A stretch of DNA of 64,000 nucleotides from Knoxdaviesia capensis (GCA_001510575.1 LNGK01000002.1:1352144-1416143); one strand, 5' to 3'. Shown: positions 22,590 through 36,200, counted from the first letter of the stretch. Made by a program: numbers and translations. Notes: generated by a model from the sequence alone, not told the origin.

Positions 22590-24196
22590 ATGCTCCGCCG
22601 ATTGTTCCGGCCACGTTTCGCCGAACGGGCGGCCCGGGCGGCAATATCACATGGCGTCCCGTCAAATCAAATCCGAATACAACAAGTCCGATTCAAACCG
22701 GCGCGGCCGATACGGTGCGTGCATGCCTTTCTTTCCCCTTGACCGGTGGTCACGACCCCTTCGGCTGGCGGCTGGCGAGCCGGGTTCTGGCGCACTTCAT
22801 ACCGACCACGTGCCATGCTTGTCCTTGTATATGATTCTTCTTCTTGCATCTGAACTCATATCTAACTTTCAAGTTTTGCTTTCAACAGGAAGTTCTTATT
22901 TGCTACTGGCGTTGTGTTCATGTGCTGGAGCTTTTATAACGAACGCGTCATCTTCCCGTTGCGGTATGCCATCGAACGACCAAACGAAAGCTTATCGAAG
23001 AAGGAAAATGGCGAACTCGCCGCTCAGTCGGATGCGAAGGAGGGATTGTTCATTCCGTTCCCCTTTACCGCGAAAAAGGTCCAGCCACCTCCGTACAAAG
23101 GCACCGATCCGGAATGGCGGGCGTTTGTCAATATTAGCAGAGATCCCAAGCTCTTGCAACAAATACGAAGTATGTTCGGTGCCCTTCCCTCCCCTCTTCG
23201 GCCAACTCGACGAACCGTTTTGTCTAACCCTCCTGGCTCTGTTTTACTAGACGATCTGGCCGAACTTGTCCGAAAATCCGCACCTTTAGGTCCGGTTGTC
23301 AACAAGCATTTTGGCAACAAACTGACAGTACGGAGATTTTGGCTCGACATCGACTTCCCCCAGACGCCTCCAGTGTACTTCGTGCAGAAAGGGTAAGTCA
23401 CCGGCGCCATGTCTGGATGATTTCTCGTCAACTGTGCTGTACGTAACTAACGTGTCTGGCATGTAGAATCTTGGTTAACTCCAAGGGCGTCCACATCACC
23501 GAGCGCACTGTTAACAACCTTTCCATTGCCGCACAAAATCGCATCCTGTACCCAGCCGCGGTGGGCAAGGCTCTCCTTGCATACTCCACGGAGCTTACCC
23601 AACAGAACCTTGCGTCTGTTGCCACGATGCTCGGCATCGACATCAGCGAGCTGCCACTCAACAAGCTCGGAAAGGAACAGCCTTCAAAACCCGGCCCCGT
23701 CGGCAGAGCCCCCCAGTCTAGCAAACAGATTGCCGGAGGCCGGCCAGAAGTTGCTGCATCCACAGCCAACCGGAGTCCAGGCCAACCGTCCGAAGCTGGC
23801 CGCGACAGCCAAACTCCCAAGACCACCGACACCAAGACCAGCGCCCCCGCTACTACTACTCCCACCACCCCCAACGGGGGCGAGGAGAAGAGCGATGCCG
23901 TCGAGGCCGTGAAAGATACGGCGCTGTCACATGCCAAGGCCCTGCACGGGTACGGAGCCGGCCCGTGGCAAACGCTCCGTTCGACACTCAAGAAAACGTG
24001 GGGACGGCCCCTGGCGCTCCCGCCGCGCGGAAGTCTGATATGCTCTGGCTTTGTCGAGCTGGAGTCTCCCAAAGGCTACCTGGTGATTGATGTGGTTGGG
24101 TTTTGGAACCCGAAAACGAAAAAGTTTGATACCCCGTCGTCCTTCCTGCGGCTCAGACGAGCTCAGTTCCGCGGCCCTAGATACCCCGCGAGATAA
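22590..24196 (+). CDS. Unnamed mitochondrial single-span membrane protein
   Basis: Four exons (22590-22714, 22889-23169, 23251-23392, 23467-24196; phases 2, 1, 2) encode 425 residues. All three introns have GT-AG ends and acceptors TTCAACAG, TTTACTAG and CATGTAG. The N-terminus (MLRRLFRPRFAERAARAA) is an Arg-rich, acid-free amphipathic presequence. A single hydrophobic segment near residues 43-60 (FLFATGVVFMCWSFY) should anchor the protein in the inner membrane. A conserved-looking region with KKVQPPPYKGTDPEW and LTVRRFWLDIDFPQTPP follows. Then comes a Pro/Thr/Ser/Lys-rich linker (about 255-325) and a compact end (GYLVIDVVGFWNPKTKKFD). I cannot name the family; the layout resembles conserved Pezizomycotina mitochondrial proteins of unknown role. 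Confidence 0.8.
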
Positions 24197-25814
24197 AGAG
24201 AGAGAGAGAGAGTTTGAAGTTGCCGTCTGAGGATTTTTCCTAGGGATGTGGGAGAGACGAACTGTTGGAGTGGTATGTGTGACTGGGCACAGTACATCCC
24301 AGATTGTGTGCTCTTCTGGAACCGGAGACTCGGTTTCTTTTGTATCTTCTATTACCCTTCCTTCTCGTTTTCCCCCTTTTCTTCCAAGTGGTGCGTGTGT
24401 ACGTATTGGACTGGAACTTTTCTTTTTCCTTCCCTTTGTTCTTCTTGTCTTCCTCATTTTCCTTTTGGTTTCATTTGTACCTCGGTTTGGGCCGTCCTGC
24501 TTGTATGTTTCTGGACTGAAGGATTGTTTTTCGTTACTGGGACCGGCGTTTGCTTAGATTTTGATTCCCTCCAGTTTACTACTTCTATTGGTTCTTTTCT
24601 CGGTCGCTGTGATGAGATCGTATTGTATGTGATATTGCTACCACATCCTTACTGGAAAAGTGTACCCAAATTGATTGGACTTTGGTTATCGATATGAATG
24701 TGGGGCTCTTCTGTTATTGGCTGGTGGACAGACGACAGATCCTTGAGTTGGCGAACTGGGGAAGATTCAGGTATAACCCTAATCAACCCCACATCAACGC
24801 CAATTAGCATTGGATCGTCCCGATTGCCCGCTTCCCAATCGTGCCCGAAATACGTATTTCTTCTAGATTTTGCGTGTCTGTTACACCAAAACTGCTTGCA
24901 AGAGCCCTTGGCCAATCGGGCTTTGTAGAAGAACAGACGTGGTGATTTTATGCTGAATAAAGTGCTGTACGTAGATCTTTGAGTCAGTAGTCACGTGTGT
25001 TCCTGGCAATTGCGCGTGCACTCTAGGCAGGAGCTAGCAGGGCATTTTTCGCGACTTGACGCACGGGCCACCAACGGAACGGCCACCTCTTAAGGAAGGC
25101 ACGCGTTTTGCACGCGCGCCTTCCTCGTGTTAAATGGATTTTTCTTGTGATCGCGGGCTTGGTTTTTTTGGCAGCTCCTTCTCGACTGGGAATCTTCGGG
25201 GAAACTCCAGATTTTGGACATTTTCTTGTGTTTTGTATGAGTGACCGCCCACGATCTGCGGAGACGCATACATTTTGTATGTACCACATGTATTTATGAA
25301 CCTTCAAGAAAACATATTTTGTGATTTGGGACCTATTTTTGTTTTCTCTCCCACCCATATCCCCTCACTGATTCTTCCTCCGTGATTTTTCTTCCTCTTC
25401 CTTTTCTTCCTCCTTCATCACCATTTCCAACTCCCATTTTCTGCTACTCCAAATTCCCGATTTTTCTTCCTTCCCCCATCCTCACTTTTTCTCGACGATT
25501 TCCTCCTTTCTCCATCTTCTTAAGCCTCAAGTTCATCTGTCATTGGTATGTGCAATTATATCTACACTTCTTCGATTCGGTTCGATTCTCCTTCGACTTC
25601 ATTTCATCATCCTTCAATGACCTAACTTCGACTGTCTTCTCGGCCAACCCCTATAGCCCTCGTTTCCTCGTTTGACTCGACGCCACCGATTGCTGGTTTT
25701 TTTGATATTCCGACGTCGGTTCAATCGATCATTCTTTGGAACCTCGAACGTAGTTGAACAAGAGACCGAACTCTCAATAGTGCCGAAGCTTTTTCGTGCC
25801 CTTTCGCTTCCGTC
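24197..25814. other. Intergenic region between the mitochondrial protein gene and rif1
   Basis: No gene is supported. A (GA)n run (24197-24212) follows the stop codon at once. The right half (25360-25620) is strongly pyrimidine-rich and is probably the rif1 promoter and leader. Confidence 0.7.
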
Positions 25815-28800
25815 ATGGATGACATGACACCCACCCCCGAGGGTCTTTTCGAGACTCTCCCTCCTCGACCTCCTACCCCCCCTCGCGAACGATCTTCCTC
25901 CTCTCCTCTCGACGATGCCGTTGCCACCTCTCCTCAACACTCAGTCACCGGAGTCAATGACTCGACTGAAAACCAACCCGCGCAACGCAACCAATTCCTG
26001 GCTGTTCCTACTGATGAACATGCCCCCTCCGCCAGCATGCAAACTCCTCCGAATGCGAATTGCATCTCGGAGCTGTCTTCGAAAGCCAGCTCCCACCGAA
26101 GCGGAAAAAGCGTCGTCTTCTCGGGAAAGACGTTCTACCAAGACGCGCCGCTCTACCGGCCTGACGGATCGATGGATCCTGCCAGTCGGACGCCGCCCGT
26201 CCTTGTGCCTTCGTCGCGAGACGAACCCCCCAAGAGTATCCTCAAGGCCAGATACTCGACAACCCCCCTCCTTTCGCATGCCCAGAACGGTAATGCGAAC
26301 GAACTGTCGACCGAGCTCACCGGTCCCGAGGCGTTCCCCGACATCCTCGACCGCGCTCTCGACAACCTCGGCGGCCCCATCCGACAGGCGAAACTGGACG
26401 CCTATACGATGCTGTACGGCGGACTTAGACTGTCCGAGAACCTACCGGATCGTATTGCGCTCCAACAAAAACTGCCGCTCTACCTGCAGTTCATCCAGCG
26501 GGACATGTTTGCGAAGAACGAAGACGGTACCCCCGACCTGTCACTGGCTAACCATGCCATTCTTCTGCTGACGGGATTCCTCGAGCGGTCCGGAATTACC
26601 TCCTCAATCCCCGTTGAGTATGGTATCTTCGTCATGGACCATTGCATTTCGCTGCTCGAGAACCCCGAAGCCCCCAAAGACATTGTTCGTCGCTGGCTGC
26701 ACGTTGCTGCAGTTCAAATGTTTCCTCTCCGGGTCATGACCGTTGACCGTGTCGGCCGCCTCCTCGAAGCCCTCCACAATATCGAGGACAAAGTCTCCGG
26801 AAAGAGCATCGCCATTGCTCGGCTGATGATCTACAAGCGCCTCCTCAGACAGTGCCAGCCTTACATGACTGCGCACTGCAGCTGGATCCTTGACGTCTTC
26901 TCCGACATGCTGAGCTCGACGCGGGAAACTCGGAACGTTGCCATCAGCTTCGGTTTCGATGCTGCTTATGCACTCGGAGCCGACAAGCACGTTTCGAGAA
27001 AGGTGATCGAAACGTTCCAGCTTACTGCTGGAACCGTGGACTACCTCACCTTCTACCACAACGAGTTGCAAGCGATGGTAGACGCTCGCGACGACATCTC
27101 CGTAGTCCCCAGAATCTGGAGCGTTGTGATTCTGTTTCTGAGAGGCTACCTTTTGCATCGGTGGCAAAATCTGAATTCGTGGATGAGGCTTATTCAGAGC
27201 TGCTTCAACAGCAGCGACATCATCGCTCGCCGGGAAGCGAATCTTGCCTGGAACCGGTTCATCTTCGTCATCCAGCATGACGAAGAAGCATTTTCCAACA
27301 TGTTGGATGGGGCTCTGTGCCATCCATTCCCCAGCCAACTCAGACGCAAGACGTTCATGACTGGCATGGGCAAGGCGGAAAAGGAATTCCGGACGGTTGT
27401 GTTTGGAGGCATAACCAATTTGTACTATTATGCCTTCAAGCCCGGAATGGACCTGGCCCGTATCGACGCCCACTGGAATGCCACGATCCCCGGCATCATG
27501 AACGCGCTGATTGCGAACACCGTTTCGCCCGACCCCTTCTCGAGGCGCCTTGACTTCGCCCTCCAGATCTTCGCCGGCCTGTTCGACCCCTCCCGTCGAG
27601 TCTGGAGGGAGGACCGTATCATGATGGATGGTCTGGTCATGGCCCACGAGCTCCCGTCTCTTGACTCCAAGTGGCTTCGCAAGAATTCGGCGAAGGTGTT
27701 TGACGTCATTCGTCCGATTCTGGACCGCCTGCTTTTTGTCCCCCGACAAGCTCGCCGACCGAATCGCGCGAATGACAAGATGCCTCTCGCTACCGTCCTG
27801 ACCATGTGGAACGGGTTGGTTTCTTCAATTGCCTCGGCCGGCTTAAAGGAGATTAAGGTTGCATCAGACACGATCGAGTTTCTCACTCTGGTGTTGAACT
27901 ACTGGGCTGAGCTGTGGAACACTGGCGTGGAGGAGAACGGCAAGGCCGTGGATTTGTTTCTCTCGGACTTCGTATTCATGGTCCGTTCGGTCCTTAGGGC
28001 CTTCCCCAGCCATGTTTTCTCCGAAAAGCACATCTGGTGTGAGCAGGGTCGGTTTTCTGCCCAGGCGGCCGCTGGTCGGCGCAATCATCGGAAGTCGACT
28101 CTGTTCTGCATCTATTCGATTTTCGCGCAGCCTTGCCCGGGGCTTGATGACCCCCGGGAACATCTGACGTTCATGTGCAACTTCATGAAGCCGGTGATGG
28201 AAAACAAGTCCGAATCGACGCAGGCACAGCTGGCCATTGATTTGATGGACGGTTTCCCGGATGGCAACATCCCGTTCGTGACCTGGCAGTATGCGTTCCT
28301 TCGAGTGGTGGACACGTTGGAGGCAGTGACGTCGTTGGAGGAAATCCAACAGGCCACCTCCGAGGCTGGCAAGGCGTCGAATGTGCAAAACGCTGCCAAA
28401 GAGCTGCCTATCGGAGACGTGTACAAGCGGGCGATCAAACTGATCGAGCGGGGTTTGCGGGCGTCCTCGGACATTCCCTGGCACGCTCTTCACGTTCTCG
28501 TGGACACGGCGGTCAACAATGCGGAGGAGAAGGTGGGTCCGTTTGGTCCGGCGCTGGCTGTTATTGATCCTCTAGCGAAGAGCATCGGTGACGACCTGAC
28601 CGCCAACTATGCGGACATGGACCGGATCCAGGGTGATCCGGCCGCCATCGCTCTTCTCTCAACCACCACCCGCGCCGCAATCTGGATGCTATCTGAAGCA
28701 TCTTACCCCGACGAGCAGGCCGATCTCGGCGCGGCCCGGCGGCGTCTTTGGGGCCAAGGCTCGACCGAGATGTCTGCTGGCTCCGACCGCATCTTCGAAC

Positions 28801-31729
28801 ACCTGTACCGGATGACCAACTTGATGTTGGTTCGGATGCGGACTCATCATTCCGTGTTCCGATTCGAGGAGGAGACCCTGAGATTCGTCAGGGCCCTAGC
28901 TACCTTCCTCCGACGATGCCCTCCCCAACTGGCTCTGAGACCACTTGTGCGTCTCTCGGATGGCATCAAGATCTGGTTGCAGGTCGATGGTTCGTGGCCC
29001 GAAGACAAGCGTGAAATGGGCCAGAATATGGTATGTACACTACACCGTCCTACACTCCTATTGTTTATTGGATACCCCAACTAACCCATTACCTTTTTTT
29101 CTTATAGGCGAAAACGCTCTGGGATGCAGCTAGTACCAAGCTGCTGGCTGTTCCGAGTGAGCAAGCGGGTCGACACGTCGACCGCCTGTCCGGTTTGCTT
29201 TGCGCGGCGCTGACCAGCACATCCGCTCACATTGTGGATGGTGCCACGGAGCTGTGGAACAAGTGGTGCAGGGAGGGCACCATTATCCAATGCCCCGAGG
29301 CCCTGAAGGCTGTGTTGGAGTCCTTGCGTCCCGAGGTGGCCGTTTTGATGCCCGGGACTAGCAGCTTTGGCGACTCTGCTGGATCTGCAGCTGCCCAACA
29401 GCGGTCTGTTGTAGAGACGCCAGAGCTCGCAATCACGCCAGAAGTGGCGTCCATGGACTCGGTGGGCCTGATTGTCACAGCCACCCCGTCTGCTGCCTCT
29501 GAAGCGTCGCCACGTAAAGCGACGACCACCTCCTCGCCCGTCCCAACCCGCCGTCTGCGGCATGACGACTCCCAGGTCGTGTTCGCCCAGATCGATACGA
29601 CTCCCTCCGAGATGGAGTCTCAAGTGATGACGGACCATCAGAAAGAGGTTCGGGATAGACAGAGAGAGCAGATTGCTCTTCTGAGCGATCTGCCGAGCAG
29701 CCCCAGCCAGGAAGTGGAGCGGGCACAGACAGATCCGGAAGCTGAGGTGACGCCGCAAGCCAATCGTGGCTATGACGAGTATATGGCCTCAACCCCCACC
29801 CCTCGCCGCGGCCAGCCTATGGAGATGGATCTCGATGCGCCGCCGTCTTCGCCTCCTGAGGAATCTGCGGTTCGCAGGTTCCCGCTTGTTCCGGCGATCT
29901 CGTCGCGACAGGCGTCTCCGCGCCAAGGGTGGCTATCTTTTTCGTCTCCCATCTCAGGCTCTCCTGTAGCAGCTCCCCCGACTGTTGCTGAAGACCTGGA
30001 TGAGGAGAGGATGGAAGTGGCTGCTCGCGGCAACGAGATTGCCCCGACCGATGAGTTCCCGTCGGTGATTGCGGATTCGTTTTCCGACGCTGCCGCTGTC
30101 ATTCCGTCGTCAGTGCCGGAGGTGGAGCCCCCTGTTCGCAGGGTTACACGACAGTCGTCCCGGACGCAGATGACCGAGGTGCCGCGTTCTGCCGTACCGT
30201 CATCTTCGGCCCACTCGACTAGCTCTGCTGTCGAGCCCACCGGCCCCCGGACCAGAAGCTCTGCTCGACAGGCAACCAAACGCCGCGCGGGTGACCGCGG
30301 GATTGAGGTGGCCTTGTCGAAAAGGCGGAAGGTCTCCCCGGAGCTGAGTGTTGCCGTCTCTGGGTCCCCAAGCCCGGAGGTGAAGGAAGAGGAGAGCCAA
30401 CAGGGCCAGGAAGTGACACTGGGTGCACTGGCGCTACCGTCTGCTGCTGGAGTAACGACTCGACGTTCGAGTCGTCTCCGTGGCCGTGCTACAGGCACTC
30501 CCACCTCGGTTCTGGACTCCGAGTCAGCTCCCTCTTCGCAGCTTGCTGCCCCCCCGGCCAACGAGACTGCGGCCAGTACTTCCCCTGTCGCGACGAAGAA
30601 GCGGAAGCGTGCGGCGGAAGCGGAGGTCTCCGATGCGGCGTCGTCTGGCACGGATACCGAGAGCACCGCCAGTACCCCCTCGAAGAAGCTGCGGATGGAT
30701 GTTGCTGGCGGGTCTGACGAGCCGAAGAAGGAGAAGAAGCCGGAGAAGAAGTCCAGGGCTCGAGCGGGACTTGCGGTTCCTCCGCGCACGATGGTCACCC
30801 GAAGCAGAGGTCAGCGGCGTGTGATGTCTCCGGACGAGCAAGTCGTGGACGCCCTGGTGGAGTCGCAGGTGCTAGCGGAGCTGGCAGCCTCGCAAAGCCA
30901 GGGTGACCCTGACGAGGATGATCGGGAGAGCGTGGGGAGCGAAGGCGCCGGGGATTCCCTGTCAGACATCAGCAGTGTCGTGTTTGACGAGGTGCTGGAT
31001 TCGGCCAGTAGCCAAGGCGGGGACGACGAGGGTGATGACACGGCGTTCCAGGATCCCGAGGCCAAGCTGGATGCGGCCGCCGACGAATCGATGCAAATCG
31101 ATGACGGGCCTGTCGTTGACTGTGCGCAGTTTGATTCCGAGGCCGAAGGCCAGGAGCAAGCCGTTGCTAGTGACGACCAGCCTGCCCAGCTCGACGCCGA
31201 GATGCCTAGTGCACCGGGTCCCGAGTTGGCAGCTGAGGACGTTGTCGAGGAGGCTATGGAGGAGTCGGTGGCCGGGGTTGTTGATGAGGCGGTCGAAGCT
31301 GCTGTGGAGCAGCACGGGGTCGTCGAACAACAACCCCCACCCGTTGCGGATGCGCACACTGACGCAGCTGCTTCTGATGCTGGGACCGGTCAACCCGGGG
31401 CTGATGACGCGGCGGACACTGGTGTCGAACAGGCACAGCGGTCACCGTCCGAGGCTCCGGAACCGCCTGCTCAAGAGGTGGTTGTCGACGATGCCACCGT
31501 AACCGCCATTCCAGTGGACGCCGAGGGTCCTGGACAGCTGCCGGTGTCCCAGGGAAGCACCCGTGTGCCTGCAAGGGCGTCTATTGCCGATGCGCTCCGC
31601 CAGAGCATCGAGGACCTCCGGGAATCGAAGCTCTCGCGCGCGGAGATGTACGAGATCGAGGATCTCTTTGTCGACTTCAAGCGTGCGCTTTACGAAGCCG
31701 AGCTCCGCGGGCGGGACGAGCGGCAGTAG
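25815..31729 (+). CDS. rif1: Telomere-associated and replication-timing protein Rif1
   Basis: Exons 25815-29030 and 29108-31729 (phase 0, 77-bp intron with GTATGT donor and TTATAG acceptor) encode 1945 residues. Rif1 binds telomeres and G-quadruplex DNA and brings PP1 phosphatase to replication origins. Residues about 165-1120 form the helical HEAT-like Rif1 N-terminal domain (recognised from FPDILDRALDNLGGPIRQAK, the AYTMLYGGLR block, and LARIDAHWNATIPGIM). Before it, residues 98-102 (KSVVF) fit the PP1-binding RVxF pattern and residues 141-144 are an exact SILK motif. The C-terminal 850 residues are disordered, acidic and Ser-rich, with basic clusters that look like nuclear localisation signals (ATKRRAGDR, TKKRKRAAEAE, KKEKKPEKKSRAR). 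A final conserved-looking helix is SIADALRQSIEDLRESKLSR. The ATG at 25815 was chosen as the first in frame after a long pyrimidine leader. Confidence 0.88.
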
Positions 31730-32093
31730 ACGTTTTTCTTCTTCGGTGGCTTTCTTTTCTTGTTTGCCGTTTCTGGTTTTTGTTGTGACTTGGTCCTCGT
31801 GTTGGCCTTGCACTTCTCTTTTCGATTCTGGTCCTCGTGTTGGCCATTGAATTCTTTTCGGCGGTCCCTCTGTGACCTTTGGGGGTTTTTTCAGGCCTCA
31901 CCCTCCCCCTCCCTCCCCGACCTTCCTTTTATCTGGTCCTGGTGAGGCCTTTTTCCCCCTTCCCCTTGGGTTTTTTGGGCCTGGTCCGGACTCGTTTTTT
32001 CATGTCCGGTCGGCCTTTTTTCCCCCTCCTTTTTTTTGCCCCTGTCCGACCTTGCCTTTTTTTCCGGTCTTAGGTGGCTTTTTTTTCTGTTCT

Positions 32094-32227
32094 GGTCTGT
32101 ATGGTCCTTTCCGGTTCTGTCTGAGGCGGATATTGCCTGGTCTTGCATGATCCTCCCCCGGTCTTGTCTGACTGGACTTTATCTAACCTTAGCTGATCTT
32201 GACTGGCTCAGCCGGACCGTGAACTCC
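32094..32227 (+). repeat. Diverged direct repeat, copy 1
   Basis: Shares ordered blocks with copy 2 at 32364-32493: TTCGGTTCTGTCYGAGG-like start, TCTTGCATGATC, TCCCCCGGTCTTG, TATCTA and TGATCTTGACTGGCTCAG. Indels and substitutions show it is not recent. Confidence 0.85.
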
Positions 32228-32363
32228 CTTCATCTCTGTTGGGCTTCATCTCTGTTGGGGGCTAGTGTCGGTCCAGCTTTGCTGGCCGTTCTGACCTCCT
32301 TCTTTTTTTTCTTTTTTTTTTCTTTTTTTTCTTTTTTTTTCAAGTTATTATCTATGTTGTGGC

Positions 32364-32493
32364 CTGTCTGGTCCCGTTCGGTTCTGTCCGAGGTGTGGTT
32401 TTGTCCGATCTTGCATGATCTTCCCCCGGTCTTGCTTGTCAGATACTATCTAGCCTTGGCTGATCTTGACTGGCTCAGTCTGACCTTGACTCC
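32364..32493 (+). repeat. Diverged direct repeat, copy 2
   Basis: Second copy of the unit at 32094-32227. The two are separated by about 135 bp of T-rich DNA that includes a 16-bp tandem repeat (CATCTCTGTTGGGCTT) at 32230-32260. Confidence 0.85.
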
Positions 32494-33246
32494 TTTTTCT
32501 TTTTCTTTTTCTTTTTTTTTTCTTTTCTAAATACATACCTTTTTCCTCCCGAGACACCTTGATTCGGCCAAGGACGGAAAACATGTGGCATGGGGTTTTC
32601 TCTTCTTGATGTTTCCCTTCCTCCCCTCTGCTGTTTTCGTCCTGGGCTTTGTTTCATTCTTCCTCCTGCTGTTCTTTGTTTGTGCACATCCATGGTGGAC
32701 GGGCACGGCTTGTTCGTGGCCCCTGTGCTGGCTCTCATTTTTCCTCGTCTTGTATCTTTTCTCATCCTCATCCACATCATAGTCACAGTCTTGTTTTGGT
32801 TTTTCTCGTTGGCGGGAGTTTTTGTATTTGCTGAGCATCAGCTTTTGGGAATTTTGGATTTTTCTAACCTTTTCTAACCTCTTCTTTTGGGTTTCGTCTT
32901 TTTTTTCTTCGGGTAGCATTCCTTGGGGAGCATTGGCATGTAACGGCGTTGGAAAGGGCATGGGCTACTGGGTGGGGTTCACTGTTGGTAAAAGCGAATA
33001 TTTTTTTTGGGCTCTGCTTTTCTGGATAACTGGCTTGGGTACGTGGCGTTTGTTTATCTGTGTATTGGATATCAAGAGCGAGCGGAGTCGCGGGTTGCGA
33101 TATTAACTGTTGGCGGCTTTTTTGAAGAATTCTTTTGTGCTTATACCCCTGATCTTGTCTTCATTCAACTTTTGAAATGCCCCCTATATTCGCTGGTTCA
33201 AGATTTGCACATGTCTTTATTTGCGCCATCCGCCACTACATGCCGC

Positions 33247-36200
33247 TTACTGCGGAATGACCTCGAAATCGTGCATGATGACATCCCAGTTATTCGCGTG
33301 CGACGGCGTGCCGAACGGCGTCAGCGCCGCCACACGCATCTTGTACTTGCCGGGCTGGATGAACGAGCCGTTGCCGAACGTGCCGAGCCAGCAGTACGCG
33401 ATCGGGATGCCGCCGTACAGCTCGATACGGGTCTGGCGGATTGGGAACGGCGCGGTCAGGCTGGTGTCGACCTGCGTGTCGTCGACGAAGTTGGTGCCGC
33501 ACTGCAGCCAGTTTGTGGCGACGCCGAGGAACTTGTTGGTGCCTTGCACGGGCGGGTAGCGCCAGTGGCGCTCGGCGTAGTCAGGCTCGAAGATCTTGGT
33601 GGAGGAGAAGTAGGGTGTTAGCTGCGGGGAAGGGAGTGGATAACGGTAGGTGTCTGGTGCCGGGATGGCGGGGCTCCGGGCCGGAACCGGAACCGGAACC
33701 CGGAGAGCCGGCCCCGCTTTTCGGGAGATTTGCTCCGTGATTCACCGAAAAAAATCCAAGTCGCTGCCCCAGGATATGTCTGCTATAAGACCACACTTGA
33801 GAGGTTGAGAGGCTACTTACATCCCAGCGCAACTCGTCAGTGGCGAATCGCAGATAGAAATAGGCGCGAATGTAGTCATAGTCGCGCAGACCGAATTTGA
33901 ACGAAACCCTAGACAGCATCGACAATCAGCAGGAAGAACCGGGCTGACATATCATAAGGTAATAGCTGGCCACTTACTTCGGCTTGTTCTGGATCACTTG
34001 GGTCCACTGGGTCGACCAGATCGGCGGAGGCTCGGGGAACATCCAGGTTCCGATCTGGCGTTTGAGGTCGAAGGCAGCGCCTGGATGAGGGGAATGTTAG
34101 TCGGTCTACGTCGGGCTGCTTAACCTGTGCAAGAAATCATGCTTACCGCTATACGGGACTGACAGGCTATCGCCGTTGCTGCCCTCAATGACCACCACTC
34201 CACTGTATAGGGGCCAAGCGTCCTCATTGGCGCCCTGGGGAAGCTTGAAGATAAAGCTGCAGATGGAAAGACACAAGCTATTAGAGACGGACTGATCTGG
34301 TTTCGATTTCAAGGTAGGAAAGAGGGAAGACTTACTCCGCACGTCGCGTGGCGCCGGCCTTGACTTTGAAGGTTCCGCCCGGAGCAATGAAGCCAGGATC
34401 GACAATGGCCGGCGAGATCTTCTCCAGCTTCTTGATGGGCAGAGTGACGTCCTTCTCCAGGTCGTGGATCTCGAAGCCTGCGTATGGCTGCAGCCGGAAC
34501 GTGTAGGTGACATCGGCGTCTCCCGAATTGGTGATATCGACGCCGTGGTACCGCGAGAACCGGCCGGTGTCGTTCAGGTTGAACTTCTCGAATGCGATCG
34601 ATGTGGCGGACTCGAGGACCTTCCACGCATCCACCATGCCGGTGCCGACCTGCTGCACGGGGGCGAAGAAGTCCGAGCTCGGGTGAACGCCCCACTGCGA
34701 CCGCCAGGCCAAGGGGGCGCCGCTGGAAATGATGCGGTTGCGGGCTGCGACGCCGAAGTGGCCGGGATGGGCTGCGCGACCGCCGAACTTGCCGGCGTAC
34801 AGCGCGGCAACCCCGGCCACGTACGGCGCCGCCATGGACGTGCCGCTGTTGATGGTCCACGCACTGCCGGGGGCGGCCATCAGCACCGACGCGCCGGGGG
34901 CGGCCACGTCCGGCTTGGTCTCCAGGTTCGACAGCGGGCCCATGCCCGTCAGCAAGCTCGGGGCGTGTGCATAGGCGTTCCCCGCCGAGTCGGGAAACGC
35001 GGCGCCAGTGGTGGGGACTTCGGTGGCGGTAACCACAGCACCAGCGGCCACGGCCTCTTCGATGGCCTTTCCGGCCTCGCGCTCGATGAAGTACAGCGTC
35101 ATCACCTGCGGCACATCGGCCAGCGCGCCCGGCCAGGTGTCGCCCTCGAAGTACACCATGAAGGCGGTCACGTTGTGCAGCCAGTACATGACCGACTGCT
35201 TGAGGTCGTCCTCGCAGCCGCCGCCGGCAAGCAGCGGCAGACTCGCGGTGAAGTCCGGGACAGGCCCGGTGAGCGGCTCGCACGCTTGGCTCAGCGCCGG
35301 CACGATCTTGATGTTCTGCGGCAGCGGAGCGAGGCCGGACCGCCAGTACCCGATGGCGTAGTGCGCGGGCGGCGTGGCGGAGTCCGCGTACGTGACGGTC
35401 AGGTTCAGCGAGGCCACGGCGATGATGTCGGGCTCGGCGGCGGCGGCCGAGAGGACGTACGTGCCGGTGCCCTTGTTGCGGGCCGAGAAGGCGCCCATGT
35501 TGCCGTCGTTGGCGGCGGCGAAGGTCACGAAGATGTTCAGCTCGGTCACCAGGCGGTCGCAGATCTGCGCGATCACGTCGTTGGCGAGGCCGCCGTTCTG
35601 GCCGGAGATGCTGACGCTGATGATATCGGCCTGGGGGGTACGTGAAAAGCGACAATGTCAGAGACCGGGTTCAGGGGTGGTGGGGCCGGGATTCCGGGTC
35701 TGCGGAACGGACCGGGACCCACTTCCCGGGGTAACACAAGGCTGGGGGGTTCAAGGCGGCACTTGGATTGCAGGGGGAGAGTACCTCGGATGCAGCCGCA
35801 GTGAGAATGGCGTCGATGATGGTCTCGTCGTCGGTGCTTCCGCGGCTGTTGAAGACTTTGTATGCGAGCAGCTGAGCATCTGGAGCCACGCCGACGAAGC
35901 CCTCGGCCTCGCCGATGATCACACTCGCAACGGAAGTGCCGTGGCCGTGGTAGTCCATGGGGTCATCGTCCGGGACCTTGGGTTCTCCGTCCAGGGGCCA
36001 GTCTATGCAGCAGTCAGTCATCTACTCTGTTCAACAACAGGGGCCATCGTATAGTTAGGGGAACTGACTTCCGTCGCCAACAAAGTCGTACCCGCCAATG
36101 ACTTTGAATTCCGGGCCAATGCCACCCCCAAGCTATATACGAAGAACATTAGGATCTGTGGGCTGTCAGTCATCTAGTACAGGAAGGACATTCTCACCGC

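Larger units (their letters stand above)
31730..33246. other. Convergent T-rich intergenic region between rif1 and the subtilase gene
   Basis: No gene is supported in 1.5 kb. It holds a diverged direct repeat (32094-32227 and 32364-32493), a 16-bp tandem repeat at 32230-32260, T8C-type tracts (32302-32342), and many T runs. Open frames reflect the repeats. Confidence 0.75.
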
